This document shows, in pieces, positions 29,811-37,574 of a stretch of 50,874 nt of DNA; position 1 is the first letter of the stretch; every line of letters starts with the position of its first letter. Both the position numbers and the translations under genes were made by a program. The stretch is from positions 1 through 50,874 of IMG/VR virus record IMGVR_UViG_3300049259_000154; one strand, written 5' to 3'. A model generated the notes under the pieces. It worked only from the letters and a program-made list of their open reading frames with translations, ran no database searches and had not been told where the DNA came from. The DNA comes from a virus.

Positions 29811-30124
29811 CCGTCTTCCTCCTCGTAGGCGAGCACGTCGGAGTGGTGGAGGATCGTGACGCCCGCGATCTTCAGGGCCGCCATCGCCGAGTAGTAGACG
29901 ACCGTGCCCGGGACAAGCTGGTCGGCGGCGTCACACGTGAGCCCGGCGGCCGCCCGGTCCGAGCAGTGGAGGACGACGCCACGCAGGATGCCGTCGTCGG
30001 CTTCGTGCTTCATCGGCAGCACGAGCCCCGATGGCGTCTCCGTCTCGTCGACCGGAGACTCGGACACGGTGACGCAACCCCAGAACGGGCGCAGCGCCGC
30101 GGCGACCGCCGACTGGACACTCAC
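29807..30124 (-). CDS. GroES-like co-chaperonin
   Basis: A 105-residue protein with the Cpn10 layout: LRPFWGCVTVSESPVDETETPSG... containing the mobile-loop-like ETETPSGLVLP, then ILRGVVLHCS, QLVPGTVVYYS, LKIAGVTILHHSDVLAYEE. Host GroES caps GroEL; phage versions can replace it to fold the capsid protein. No GroEL is in the window, so it would work with host GroEL. GTG at 30124 overlaps the preceding stop. Confidence 0.78.
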   Translation of the reverse strand: MSVQSAVAAALRPFWGCVTVSESPVDETETPSGLVLPMKHEADDGILRGVVLHCSDRAAAGLTCDAADQLVPGTVVYYSAMAALKIAGVTILHHSDVLAYEEEDG

Positions 30125-30252
30125 GACGACGACCCTTCCCTGAGCCAGCGTTCCACTCGCCGTCGAAGGCGATCGTCGGGACGCCTAGCCTCCTTGTCGA
30201 GCGCCGCCCGCACGCGATCCCTCACAGCACGCCTTGTCTCTCCGCCCTTCAC
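30121..30252 (-). CDS. Small basic protein, 43 aa
   Basis: GTG at 30252 and TGA at 30121 both make GTGA overlaps. The peptide (start VKGGETRRAVRDRVRAALDK, end WLREGSSS) is a charged helix and may contact nucleic acid. Function unknown. Confidence 0.52.
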   Translation of the reverse strand: MKGGETRRAVRDRVRAALDKEARRPDDRLRRRVERWLREGSSS

Positions 30253-30566
30253 GAGGGCCTACTTGCATCAGTAGATGCGCGTGGCTTCACGATTTCCATG
30301 ATGCCGAGGCCACGGCAGCGGTCACAGCCCGAGCCCGCGCAGCGGGGGCAGAGCATGTAGGGAAGGTTGACGCGGAGGAGCGAGACGGCGTCGTGCCATT
30401 GCCAGCCGCCGGGCGGCTTGACCTCTACGTTGCGGACGGTGCCGTCGATGACGCGGAGGCGCCGCTGGAGGCCGCACCGGCAGGACTGGACGACGAGTTG
30501 GCAGCCGGGCCCGCAGCCGCGGCGGCCGTCCTCGACGAACTCGTGGTCAGATGCGATGTGTTCCAT
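30249..30566 (-). CDS. Zinc-binding protein with CxxCxGxG-like motif, 105 aa
   Basis: Contains GCGPGCQLVVQSCRCGLQRR near the start, PPGGWQWHDAVSLLR, and YMLCPRCAGSGCDRCRGLG, which resembles one half of a DnaJ-type zinc finger. Starts at ATG 30566, about 110 bases downstream of the promoter at 30672. Function unknown. Confidence 0.65.
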   Translation of the reverse strand: MEHIASDHEFVEDGRRGCGPGCQLVVQSCRCGLQRRLRVIDGTVRNVEVKPPGGWQWHDAVSLLRVNLPYMLCPRCAGSGCDRCRGLGIMEIVKPRASTDASRPS

Positions 30567-30581
30567 ACCGTTCCGACGCGC

Positions 30582-30665
30582 TCAGAGCGCCGGAGAGCTG
30601 GCGGGCCCCGTCAGGATGGGCGAGGAGCCGTCCGCTCGGTTGGTGGGGCTTAGAGCGCCGTTCAC
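30582..30665 (-). CDS. Possible leaderless leader peptide, 27 aa
   Basis: GTG at 30665 lies 11 bases after TATCCT and opens a 27-codon frame (start VNGALSPTNRADG) ending 15 bases before the next gene's ATG. Codon bias is weaker than in neighbours. It may be a leader peptide or untranslated leader. Confidence 0.25.
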   Translation of the reverse strand: MNGALSPTNRADGSSPILTGPASSPAL

Positions 30666-30671
30666 TGAGGC

Positions 30672-30705
30672 GTAGCAGGATACGCGCAGAGGGGGACGGG
30701 GTCAA
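30672..30705 (-). promoter_or_regulatory. Promoter with near-consensus -35 and palindromic -10 region
   Basis: Minus strand: TTGACC at 30700-30705, 17-base spacer, TATCCT at 30677-30682 within GTATCCTGCTAC. This is the best sigma-70-like match in the window. It would drive the zinc-protein/GroES/terminase-small-subunit unit. Confidence 0.72.
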
Positions 30706-30887
30706 TGTGCCGCCCGGACGAACGTGAGCGTGTGCTTCTGCTGGCGCGTGAACGGGCCGAGCCAGAACCGCCACGCGACCTTCCGCGTCGATTGTTGGTC
30801 GAGGCGGTAGCCGCGACGAGTCATCTTCGCAATCAGCCGCCGGGCGGCCCGCTCACCCTTCACCGTCTTGACGACGACGTTCCTCAT
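30702..30887 (-). CDS. Small basic phage protein, 61 aa
   Basis: Begins MRNVVVKTVKGERAARRLIA and contains WRFWLGPFTRQQKHTLTF, a pattern common in small actinophage proteins of unknown function. ATG at 30887 has AAGGAGGTGC upstream. Its stop overlaps the -35 of the next promoter. Confidence 0.68.
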   Translation of the reverse strand: MRNVVVKTVKGERAARRLIAKMTRRGYRLDQQSTRKVAWRFWLGPFTRQQKHTLTFVRAAH

Positions 30888-31315
30888 CGTGCACCTCCTT
30901 CCATTTCGTCGGGCCGGTACGGGTCGCCGTCGTCGGCGATCCTCCACCCGGCCGCGTACAGGCGGCCGAGCAGTTCCTCCGGGGAGGGGCCGACCGTCGT
31001 CGGGATCTCGGGTCGGTGCCACGGCATGATGATCCAGCGGCCCATGACAGCATCGAGGACGCCGATGGCGCCGAGGTCGACCAGGCGGCGGCCGCGGTCG
31101 CGCTCGTCTTCGTCGAGCTGGACGATGGCGACGCCGAGTGCGCCCGGCGAGCCCGCGACCGCGAGCACCTCGACCTCTTCGCCGTGGCGTGCGTAGATGC
31201 GGTAGCGATGCTCGTCGTCGCGTGGATAGATCGCGTCCTCCGCAATGATCGGGGCGGCGTCCCAGTGGTCGCGGCCGCGGAGTTCACTCGACCGGATCGA
31301 GCCCGTCTTAGCCAT
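30884..31315 (-). CDS. Hypothetical protein, 143 aa
   Basis: Soluble protein with HRYRIYARHGEEVEVLAVAG, an acidic DEDERDRGRRLVDLGAIG segment and LGRLYAAGWRIADDG. No family recognised; ATG at 31315 overlaps the preceding gene by 8 bases. Confidence 0.6.
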   Translation of the reverse strand: MAKTGSIRSSELRGRDHWDAAPIIAEDAIYPRDDEHRYRIYARHGEEVEVLAVAGSPGALGVAIVQLDEDERDRGRRLVDLGAIGVLDAVMGRWIIMPWHRPEIPTTVGPSPEELLGRLYAAGWRIADDGDPYRPDEMEGGAR

Positions 31316-31640
31316 CGCGCAACACCTCGCGCCATGCCTCCGTCAGCTCGTCGTACCGGGTCAGCCCGTCGGCGCTTCCGTGAGCGACAAAGCCGTGCGA
31401 GACGAGGGCTGTCATCCCGAGGTCTTCGGCGAGCCGGGCGAAGTCGCCGTTGCCGGAGGCGTTGCCGCCGCGGGCGAGGTCGAGTTGGGCGAGGATGCAG
31501 CCGCACTCGCCCCGGTGCATATACCCCTGCTCCATACGCAGGGATCGCCGCCGAATCTTGCGGCGCCAGCCGCGGCCGAGCTTCTCGTCGAGCCAGGCGG
31601 CGCCGCGGCGGGCACGCTCGATGTTCTTCGAGGCTGGCAT
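31308..31640 (-). CDS. Hypothetical protein, 110 aa
   Basis: ATG at 31640 overlaps the SSB stop (TAATG). Basic N-terminus (ERARRGAAWLDEKLGRGWRR), MHRGECGCILAQLDLA, and LTRYDELTEAWREVLRDG at the end. Similar proteins occur in actinophages; function unknown. Confidence 0.62.
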   Translation of the reverse strand: MPASKNIERARRGAAWLDEKLGRGWRRKIRRRSLRMEQGYMHRGECGCILAQLDLARGGNASGNGDFARLAEDLGMTALVSHGFVAHGSADGLTRYDELTEAWREVLRDG

Positions 31641-32065
31641 TAGAACGGGATGTCGTCGTCGACGGCCGCCTGCCCCGACCCGGCCGGGACGAACTCTTGG
31701 CTTCCGTCGTAGCCGCCGCCGGTGTCGCCGTCGCGGTCGCCGGAGTCGAGGAACTGGACCTGGCGGGCAGTGATCGTGACCTTCGACCGCTTCTGGCCGT
31801 CCTTCTCCCAGCGCTCCTGGCGGAGGTTGCCGTCGACAGCGGCGAGGCGGCCCTTGGCGAGGTACTGGGCGCAGTTCTCGCCCTGGTTGCCCCAGACGGT
31901 GATGTCGAAGAAGTCGGCCCGTTCGCCCCACTCGCCGGAGTCGTCTTTCTCCCGGGAGTTGACGGCGAGGCTGAAGTTGCAGACGGGCGTGCCGCCCGGG
32001 GTGTGGCGGAGCTCGGGGTCGCGGGTGAGGCGGCCGACGAGGATGACGCGGTTGATGCTGCTCAT
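31640..32065 (-). CDS. ssb: Single-stranded DNA-binding protein
   Basis: A 141-residue SSB: OB-fold N-terminus with INRVILVGRLTRDPELRHTP, FDITVWGNQGENCAQYLAKG, VDGNLRQERWEKDG, then a disordered Gly/Asp linker and the acidic tip DDDIPF that recruits replication and repair partners. Length is short for a bacterial SSB because the linker is reduced. It should coat single-stranded phage DNA during replication. ATG at 32065. Confidence 0.95.
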   Translation of the reverse strand: MSSINRVILVGRLTRDPELRHTPGGTPVCNFSLAVNSREKDDSGEWGERADFFDITVWGNQGENCAQYLAKGRLAAVDGNLRQERWEKDGQKRSKVTITARQVQFLDSGDRDGDTGGGYDGSQEFVPAGSGQAAVDDDIPF

Positions 32066-32253
32066 GTGGTTCTCCCTTCGTCGTAGGACGTGATCTCGAT
32101 GATTATTTGGTCGCGCGGCAGGAGGCCGGTAATGGAGTGCATGACGGCCTCGTTTAGATCTCGGCGCGTCCTGCCTTGGACGACGAGCAGACGAGGCGGC
32201 GTCTCCTTGTCGACGAACGATCGCTTAGAGACGCGCCACGTCATAGCCCTCAT
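32062..32253 (-). CDS. Hypothetical protein, 63 aa
   Basis: Small basic protein (MTWRVSKRSFVDKETPPRLL; DQIIIEITSYDEGRTT). ATG at 32253; a second ATG three codons later is possible. Coupled to SSB; function unknown. Confidence 0.58.
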   Translation of the reverse strand: MRAMTWRVSKRSFVDKETPPRLLVVQGRTRRDLNEAVMHSITGLLPRDQIIIEITSYDEGRTT

Positions 32254-32600
32254 GCTGCACCGCCGAGCGAGACGGCTTCCGCCTTGCAGACGAGGCCCCA
32301 GGCCTCACCGAGCGGATCGAGCCACGTCTTGAACGCGGAGGCGAGGTCGTCGTTCCCGGCCGCCTTCGCGGCGTCGTAGTTTGCTTCGCGTTCCGCCGTC
32401 GCCTCTTCGAGCGACCGCTTCAGCGCGGCCAGCTCTACGCCGCTCAGGGGCTCGCCTTGCGCCGCGCGACGGACTAGCCGCAGACGCGGGTGCGTGCCCT
32501 TCTCGTCGCTCTCAGGGCCTCCCAGGATGGATGGAGAGGAGATCGTCTCGAACAGGCGCCGTTCCAGCTCGTCGAACGAGACGGTGATGTTCTTCAGCAT
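32250..32600 (-). CDS. Hypothetical protein, 116 aa
   Basis: Begins MLKNITVSFDELERRLFETI and is largely helical (ELAALKRSLEEATAEREANY; ASAFKTWLDPLGEAWGLVC). No family recognised. Starts at ATG 32600, overlapping the previous stop by one base. Confidence 0.6.
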   Translation of the reverse strand: MLKNITVSFDELERRLFETISSPSILGGPESDEKGTHPRLRLVRRAAQGEPLSGVELAALKRSLEEATAEREANYDAAKAAGNDDLASAFKTWLDPLGEAWGLVCKAEAVSLGGAA

Positions 32601-33217
32601 CAGGTCACCTCGTGGGGGTCACGGCCGTCCCACTTGACGGAGACGGCCTCGGTTGATTCGAGCGGGGCTTCGCAGGAGGGGCAGGAGAGGTCGGAGATGC
32701 GAGCCCGGAACTTGTTGCACTGGTCGCAGCGGCGGCCCTCTTCGCCGCGGCCGGTCGATCCGTCCGACCCGCACTCGTAGCCGCGCTCCTCGAACTCTTC
32801 GGACTCATCGACGTGTCCGCACTCAGGACACTTCGCAGCCTCCTCGACCGGCGCAGCGGCGAGCCGCTTCTTCGCCTCGCGGGCAGCCTGCTCGCGGGCG
32901 GGCCGTTCCTCCTCGTCGCGGACGGCGCGGCGCGCCTCGTGCTCGGCGTGGCGCTGTTCGGAGCGGGCACGGGCGAGCTTCTGCATCGGCATGAGCGTCT
33001 CGAAGAGGTGGAGCGCCAGCGCTTGCGCGACGTCGAGGCCGGTGATCTCTTGGATCGTCCCGGCACCGCAGACGTGGAGGTGGATGTCCCAGATGTCGGG
33101 CTCGTCGAACGCGGAGGCAGAGGGGGCGACGACGACGTAGCCGTCGTGCGACCCGTAGACGCCGAGCCGGTACTCGTCCCAGCCCGGCGCCCGCTCGTGT
33201 GTCTGGAAGGCGGTCAT
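32600..33217 (-). CDS. Zinc-ribbon protein with helical middle, 205 aa
   Basis: N-terminal beta-rich domain (DEYRLGVYGSHDGYVVVAPS), a charged helical region (EQRHAEHEARRAVRDEEERP), then CPECGHVDESEEF, RRCDQCNKFRARI and LSCPSCEAPL: three CxxC pairs forming one or two zinc ribbons. It follows the helicase gene with a 4-base overlap and may be a replication accessory. Function unknown. Confidence 0.65.
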   Translation of the reverse strand: MTAFQTHERAPGWDEYRLGVYGSHDGYVVVAPSASAFDEPDIWDIHLHVCGAGTIQEITGLDVAQALALHLFETLMPMQKLARARSEQRHAEHEARRAVRDEEERPAREQAAREAKKRLAAAPVEEAAKCPECGHVDESEEFEERGYECGSDGSTGRGEEGRRCDQCNKFRARISDLSCPSCEAPLESTEAVSVKWDGRDPHEVT

Positions 33218-34905
33218 GAGGCGAGCCGCTCTTCGATGCGGGCCAGGGCGCCAGCGACGGAGGCCCGGACGATGGGATCCTCGATGGCGTCGAGGCGGAA
33301 GCGGATGGCGGCGACGTCGGCGTCGACGGCGGGGACGGGCCCGGCAGCCGAAGCGACCGGGCTCGTTCCGTCCTCGGACTCCGCGCCCTCACCCGACGCC
33401 GGAGCGTCGGTTGCAATGGAGGAGGCAGCGGAGCCGTCCTCGACGCCGGAGGCACCAGCGACGAGGATCTCGACGGCGCTGATGTCCAGCGCCAGGCGGG
33501 CCCGCGTGACCGCAACGTAGAGGAGGCGAAGCTCCTCACCCTTCGGCTCGGCGGGGAAGTCGTCGGCAATGAGCACGCGGTCCCACTCGCGGCCCTTCGC
33601 CTTGTGTGCCGTGGAGAGCACGAGGTCGGCGGCGTCTTCGCGGGGCATGTTGCCGAGCGCGTCGATGATGACCTCGACCGTGAACTCGTCGATCAGGGAG
33701 ACGAGGAGGCGGAGGTCGCCGCCCTGCTCGTCCTGCTGCACGTACATCTGAACCTCGTCCCAGGAGTCGAAGCAGGCCAGCTCCGGGTGAGACGTCCAGC
33801 CCTCGTTCATGAGGTCTTGGGCGGCCTTGGCGAAGTCGAGGACGTCCTTGCCGCCGCCGACGATGTGGGGGCGCTGCCCGGCCTCGATGGCCTGGAGGAG
33901 GTGGCGTACCGCGCGAGCGTTCGTGCGGCAGAGGATGACCGACGGATCGGCGACGGTGCCGACCGTGGAGGGGATCGACTCGGTGCCGGAGAGCCGCAAC
34001 TCCGCGTCAGGGATCATCGCGAGCACGTCGTTGGCGACGTCGGCGACGGCGGGCCCGAACCGGAAGGACCGGGTGAGGAAGGCGGTCTGCTCGGCGCCGA
34101 CCTGCTGGAGCGCGTTGATGGCGCCGGTGAACGTGTAGATCTGCTGCTGCGAGTCGCCGACCCAGACGAGCTGCGTTCCGAACCGCTCCTGCTGCCGGAC
34201 GACATCCATGAGCACCGGGTTAGCGTCCTGCGCCTCGTCGAACAGGATGAACTTCGCGTTGATGCGGGGAGACGAGAGCTGCCAGAGCTTCAGGTAGTGG
34301 TCGTGCTTGAAGGGAAGCGAGCCCTGCTCCGAGGAGAGGTCAGCCCAGGCGCGCCGCATCGCGGGGACGAGAGCCCGGGCGACCTGCCGGTTGTTCTCGT
34401 TGTTGCCCGGGGGAATGTCGAGGCCGTCGACGTAGGGGACGTGGAACCAGTCGGGCTGCGCGTCGGCGGACTGGCAGAACCGGGTGACGCCGCGCATGAC
34501 GAGCCCGGCGAGGAACGTCCGCGCGAGCTTCTTCGAGTTGCCGTCCTGCACCCTGACCTCGATGGCGTCGAGGCGGAGCGCGTCGGCCAGCTCGGTCGAC
34601 TTCATCCGGCGGGCGTTGCGGAGCCTCTCCGGGAACCGCGTGTTCGGCATGACCGCGCGGTAGGCGAGCGAGTGGGCGGTGTTGCAGGCGACGTTGGCGG
34701 GCATCTTCGCGCCCGCCTCAGTGACGATGGCCTTGTTGAACGCGATGTACTGGCCGCGGCGACCGGCGGCCTCGGCGTCTTGCGCGAGGAGCACGAGCGT
34801 TGCGGTCTTGCCTGCACCGGCACCGGCCTCGATGGCGAGGGAGCGGCCGGTGGCGAACGCTTCCCGAGCGATCTCCTGCTCGGCGGTGGGGGTGAATCCT
34901 GACAC
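33214..34905 (-). CDS. UvrD/Rep-like superfamily 1 helicase
   Basis: A 563-residue helicase: Q motif TAEQEIAREA, Walker A AGAGAGKTAT near 27-36, Walker B FDEAQDANP, motif III VGDSQQQIYTFTGA, motif V STAHKAKGREWDRV, and motif VI LLYVAVTRAR. It resembles the FBH1/UvrD branch. A low-complexity Ala/Ser/Glu tail follows. Start GTG at 34905 has AGGAGGCAACC upstream, but an in-frame ATG at 34932, only 10 bases after TATCCT, could give a leaderless form 9 residues longer. Probable role: replication or recombination. Confidence 0.9.
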   Translation of the reverse strand: MSGFTPTAEQEIAREAFATGRSLAIEAGAGAGKTATLVLLAQDAEAAGRRGQYIAFNKAIVTEAGAKMPANVACNTAHSLAYRAVMPNTRFPERLRNARRMKSTELADALRLDAIEVRVQDGNSKKLARTFLAGLVMRGVTRFCQSADAQPDWFHVPYVDGLDIPPGNNENNRQVARALVPAMRRAWADLSSEQGSLPFKHDHYLKLWQLSSPRINAKFILFDEAQDANPVLMDVVRQQERFGTQLVWVGDSQQQIYTFTGAINALQQVGAEQTAFLTRSFRFGPAVADVANDVLAMIPDAELRLSGTESIPSTVGTVADPSVILCRTNARAVRHLLQAIEAGQRPHIVGGGKDVLDFAKAAQDLMNEGWTSHPELACFDSWDEVQMYVQQDEQGGDLRLLVSLIDEFTVEVIIDALGNMPREDAADLVLSTAHKAKGREWDRVLIADDFPAEPKGEELRLLYVAVTRARLALDISAVEILVAGASGVEDGSAASSIATDAPASGEGAESEDGTSPVASAAGPVPAVDADVAAIRFRLDAIEDPIVRASVAGALARIEERLAS

Positions 34906-34929
34906 GGTTGCCTCCTGGTGTGTAGCCTC

Positions 34930-35022
34930 CATTGCAAGTATCAGGATACGCGCAGGGGCGGACGGGGAGGGCCGTCTCGCGTCCGGCCCCTCTCCGAGAT
35001 TCCCGCTCTTTAGGGGTTTTTC
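34930..35022 (-). promoter_or_regulatory. Bipartite early promoter module 1
   Basis: Contains a 25-base box at 34998-35022, 48 bases, then the palindrome GTATCCTGATAC (34938-34949) and the leader TTGCAATGGAG. The same module occurs at 37757, 42690 and 44349. A GC-rich imperfect hairpin (34967-34992) lies in this copy's spacer. ATG at 34932 is in frame with the helicase. Confidence 0.7.
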
Positions 35023-35356
35023 AGTCAGCACGGCGGCGCTCTTGGAGGGCGGCGAGGGCGCGGACGGTGTTCTCGCGTTCCGGGCCTGGCGTGCCGGGGT
35101 GGAGGGCGAGCTTGCGGATCTTCGTCTCCTTCGACTCGCGAGCGCCGTTGCCCTGGTAGAGCTGGTCGTACAGATCGGAGAGGCGGCGGAGATGCTTCGT
35201 CTGGCCGTAGCCGCGCGAGATGCGCGGGTCGAGGTCGCCGACCAGCCAGAGCAGCCGGAGGACCCAGCCGTCCGCGTCGTCGTCTCCGGCCATCGACCGG
35301 TCGATGTCGCGGGCGAGCCCGAGGAGCTGAAGCGCGGCGTCCGCCTTCGTCGTCAT
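35021..35356 (-). CDS. Hypothetical protein, 111 aa
   Basis: Helical protein with LQLLGLARDIDRSMAGDDDA, LLWLVGDLDPRISRGYGQT and a basic C-terminus. ATG at 35356. Its stop touches the 25-base box of module 1. No family recognised. Confidence 0.6.
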   Translation of the reverse strand: MTTKADAALQLLGLARDIDRSMAGDDDADGWVLRLLWLVGDLDPRISRGYGQTKHLRRLSDLYDQLYQGNGARESKETKIRKLALHPGTPGPERENTVRALAALQERRRAD

Positions 35357-35634
35357 GACCGACCGGTGCCGATGGTGGTGGCGAAGACGACGACCTGGCG
35401 CACCTTAATCCAGGGCGCGTCGTCGGCGCGCTCGATGCGGCCGAACTCGTTCTCCGTGTAGTCCTCGACCAGCACCTCGAACTCCGCCGGTGCGCTGCGG
35501 TCTCGGGGGCGCCGGACGACGTAGACGTGCTCACCTGCGTCGTTGAGCGTCTCCCAGACGACGCGCTGGCCGGGCACGAGGGGACGGCCCTCGATGAGGG
35601 CGGCCCCGTCGATGGGGTCGAGCTGGAGCCTCAC
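35353..35634 (-). CDS. Hypothetical protein, 93 aa
   Basis: Beta-rich protein (LVPGQRVVWETLNDAGEHVY; RSAPAEFEVLVEDYTENEFG; WIKVRQVVVFAT). GTG at 35634, 8 bases after the secreted-protein stop. No family recognised. Confidence 0.6.
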   Translation of the reverse strand: MRLQLDPIDGAALIEGRPLVPGQRVVWETLNDAGEHVYVVRRPRDRSAPAEFEVLVEDYTENEFGRIERADDAPWIKVRQVVVFATTIGTGRS

Positions 35635-35641
35635 GGCCGGT

Positions 35642-36019
35642 TCAGTTGCTCCAGGCGCGGTAGAGGACGTGGGCGCCGTGCCCGGCGCGGCAGTCGGCAC
35701 GGACGCCGCCCGAGTAGAGGTCGCCGTGCGCGTCGCAGTGGACTCGGTACCAGCGGACCGTGATGGGCGACCAGGCGCGGACGTAGAAGTCGCCGTCACC
35801 GGCGCCGCCAGCGCGGATGATGAAGCGGAGCGATACCCGGGTGACGTTGCGGGCGAACGGGCACGAGGTGCGGACGCTGCGGGTGACGACGCCCGAGTAG
35901 TAGTGCGGGCCGAGCCAGAACCCGACGCGGCACGAGCCGGAGCCCGAGCTGCGGGCGACCGCCGACGTGGCGAGCACGGCGACGGAAATGAGGGCAACGA
36001 GCAGGGCGAGCTTCTTCAC
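35642..36019 (-). CDS. Secreted Cys-containing protein, 125 aa
   Basis: Starts with a classic signal peptide: MKKLALLVALISVAVLATSA with a cleavage site near AVA. The mature part is short, beta-rich and has four cysteines (SGSCRVGFW, RTSCPF, VHCDAHG, RADCRAG), enough for two disulfides. An exported protein in an early-type operon could act at the cell envelope, for example in superinfection exclusion; that is inference. ATG at 36019 follows a GGAAGGA-like site. Confidence 0.7.
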   Translation of the reverse strand: MKKLALLVALISVAVLATSAVARSSGSGSCRVGFWLGPHYYSGVVTRSVRTSCPFARNVTRVSLRFIIRAGGAGDGDFYVRAWSPITVRWYRVHCDAHGDLYSGGVRADCRAGHGAHVLYRAWSN

Positions 36020-36099
36020 GATGGTTCCTTCCAGAGGTGGAGGGGGGAGAGCCGGGCCCGACCGCAGAGCCAGGCCCGGTTCTCTTCGACGGCATCGCC

Positions 36100-36474
36100 C
36101 TACGCGGCGGCGGTTGCCTTGACGCGATCCAGCCGGGAGCTGATCGCCTTGACGGCCTTGGGGATGTCCGACTCCTTCACGACGGTCGTCGTGTCGTAGC
36201 CGCCCTTCGTGTTCGGGGTCAGCGACCGGACGCCCTTGCGGGTCGGGTGGTGGATGTAGGCGAGCGTCTTGTTCTTCCCGCCGACGACGACGTCGAGCCG
36301 GACGTACTCCTGCTTCTTCGTCGTGGCGGTCTTGCCGCCGACGGCCTCCCTGGCGGAGGCGAGCAGGGTCTCGAACAGGCCCTTCGGATCGTCGACGGTC
36401 TTCGCCGCCGTCTTCTTCGGGGCGGGTGAGGCGGCGACCGCCGTGGGGGCGGTCTCCTCGGTCTTGCTAGCCAT
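36100..36474 (-). CDS. Nested in-frame product of the HExxH gene, 124 aa
   Basis: ATG at 36474 has GGAAGGAGCC upstream. The protein has an Ala/Lys-rich N-terminus, KKQEYVRLDVVVGGKNKTLA in the middle, and a basic helical end. In many phages this kind of Lys/Ala-rich protein stands alone, so the fusion with the metallopeptidase may result from a lost stop codon or be used for two products. Confidence 0.55.
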   Translation of the reverse strand: MASKTEETAPTAVAASPAPKKTAAKTVDDPKGLFETLLASAREAVGGKTATTKKQEYVRLDVVVGGKNKTLAYIHHPTRKGVRSLTPNTKGGYDTTTVVKESDIPKAVKAISSRLDRVKATAAA

Positions 36475-37185
36475 GATGGCTCCTTCCGGTTGGTTGGCGG
36501 ATCCGGCGGTCGCCGGTCCGGCGACGAGCCCGAGGGAACCCGAGGGGGTCTGACCCGGGCTCACCTCCCCGGTAGCCGGGTTGGGCTCGTCGCCGCACGG
36601 GCGGGCCGCGCGGAACTCGTTGAGGATCTGGAGGGCGAACGTCTCGCAGAAGATCTCGCTGTTGCCAGCGCCGCGGCCGCGGTCGTACTGGATCAGGTGG
36701 GCGACCTCGTGCGCGGCGAGGTGCACGAGCATCTCCTGCCAGTCGGCGATGTTGTAGATGGGCCAGCGGCCGAACCGCGTCTCACCGGCGTCGAGGAGGG
36801 CGTCGAGGCGAGCGTAGACGTCGTCAAGCTCGCCGTCCGCGGAGTAGATCTCGTCGGCGAGCTTGCGGAGGCCGGTCGAGTGCCAGCAGACGCGAGCCCG
36901 GCGCCGGTACCCGGCCCAGTTGCGCGGCGAGAGGGTGAGGCGCATGTAGAGGGGCGTTCCGACCCAGTCGGGGACGCCGTGCAGGCGACGCGAGCCCGCC
37001 TGGCCGCTGTAGTGGGCGCCGCTGTTGCGGGCGCGGCCGAGGCGGACGGTGACGGCGCCGGTGAGGCCGCCGGTGCGGTCGGAGAGGAACTGGAGCACCG
37101 GGGCGACCTCCGCGTCGGAATAGACCGACTCGTTGCGAATCGTCCAGGCGGGGCCGTCGGCCGGAGTGAGGGAGAGCCAGCTCAC
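36100..37185 (-). CDS. HExxH metallopeptidase-like protein fused to a C-terminal domain
   Basis: A 361-residue frame. The N-terminal domain (about 1-195) has LAAHEVAHLIQYDRGRG with His159, Glu160 and His163, plus EIFCETFAL downstream with a possible third ligand, the layout of zincin-type peptidases. A Pro/Ala-rich linker precedes a basic domain starting at residue 238 (MASKTEE). That residue has its own ribosome binding site, so a shorter product is likely too. GTG at 37185 overlaps the previous stop (GTGA). Peptidase activity is inferred from the motif alone. Confidence 0.68.
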   Translation of the reverse strand: MSWLSLTPADGPAWTIRNESVYSDAEVAPVLQFLSDRTGGLTGAVTVRLGRARNSGAHYSGQAGSRRLHGVPDWVGTPLYMRLTLSPRNWAGYRRRARVCWHSTGLRKLADEIYSADGELDDVYARLDALLDAGETRFGRWPIYNIADWQEMLVHLAAHEVAHLIQYDRGRGAGNSEIFCETFALQILNEFRAARPCGDEPNPATGEVSPGQTPSGSLGLVAGPATAGSANQPEGAIMASKTEETAPTAVAASPAPKKTAAKTVDDPKGLFETLLASAREAVGGKTATTKKQEYVRLDVVVGGKNKTLAYIHHPTRKGVRSLTPNTKGGYDTTTVVKESDIPKAVKAISSRLDRVKATAAA

Positions 37186-37574
37186 GAGACGGATCCGCAG
37201 CGGTCGCAGTGGGCGTCGAAGCCGACGCGGGTGCCGCCGCAGGGGCAGCGCTCGCACGCCGACTCTTCCAGCGCCGAGGCGTACTCGCGGAACTGCGGCC
37301 ACGCCTCGACCGCCAGCGCTTTCGCGTCGCGGTAGGTGGCGGCGCCGTCCACGATGTTCGTGTGGGAGAGGGCCGCGAAGCCGCCGTCGTCGTCGAGGGC
37401 GGCGAGGAGGTTGCCCTCTTCGATCGTCCACTCGACGTTCCAGGCGGGCGGGTTGCAGCCGGGGATCTGGTAGAGGGTGACGCGACCGGTCGAGTCGTCG
37501 TAGACGCCGGGGGCGAGGCGGCGCCAGACGAGCACGTCCGGCACCGGCGCGGTGGGAGTCGTGAAGTCGATCAT
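37182..37574 (-). CDS. Zinc-ribbon-tailed protein, 130 aa
   Basis: Beta-rich body (VLVWRRLAPGVYDDSTGRVT; AWNVEWTIEEGNLLAALDDD) and a C-terminal ESACERCPCGG...HCDRCGS with Cys pairs fitting a zinc ribbon. ATG at 37574 overlaps the previous stop (TAATG). Function unknown. Confidence 0.64.
   Translation of the reverse strand: MIDFTTPTAPVPDVLVWRRLAPGVYDDSTGRVTLYQIPGCNPPAWNVEWTIEEGNLLAALDDDGGFAALSHTNIVDGAATYRDAKALAVEAWPQFREYASALEESACERCPCGGTRVGFDAHCDRCGSVS

Noticed and set aside
34967-34992. Intrinsic terminator in the spacer of module 1
   Set aside because: A GC-rich stem is present, but there is no T-run and the stem is not conserved in the other three modules.
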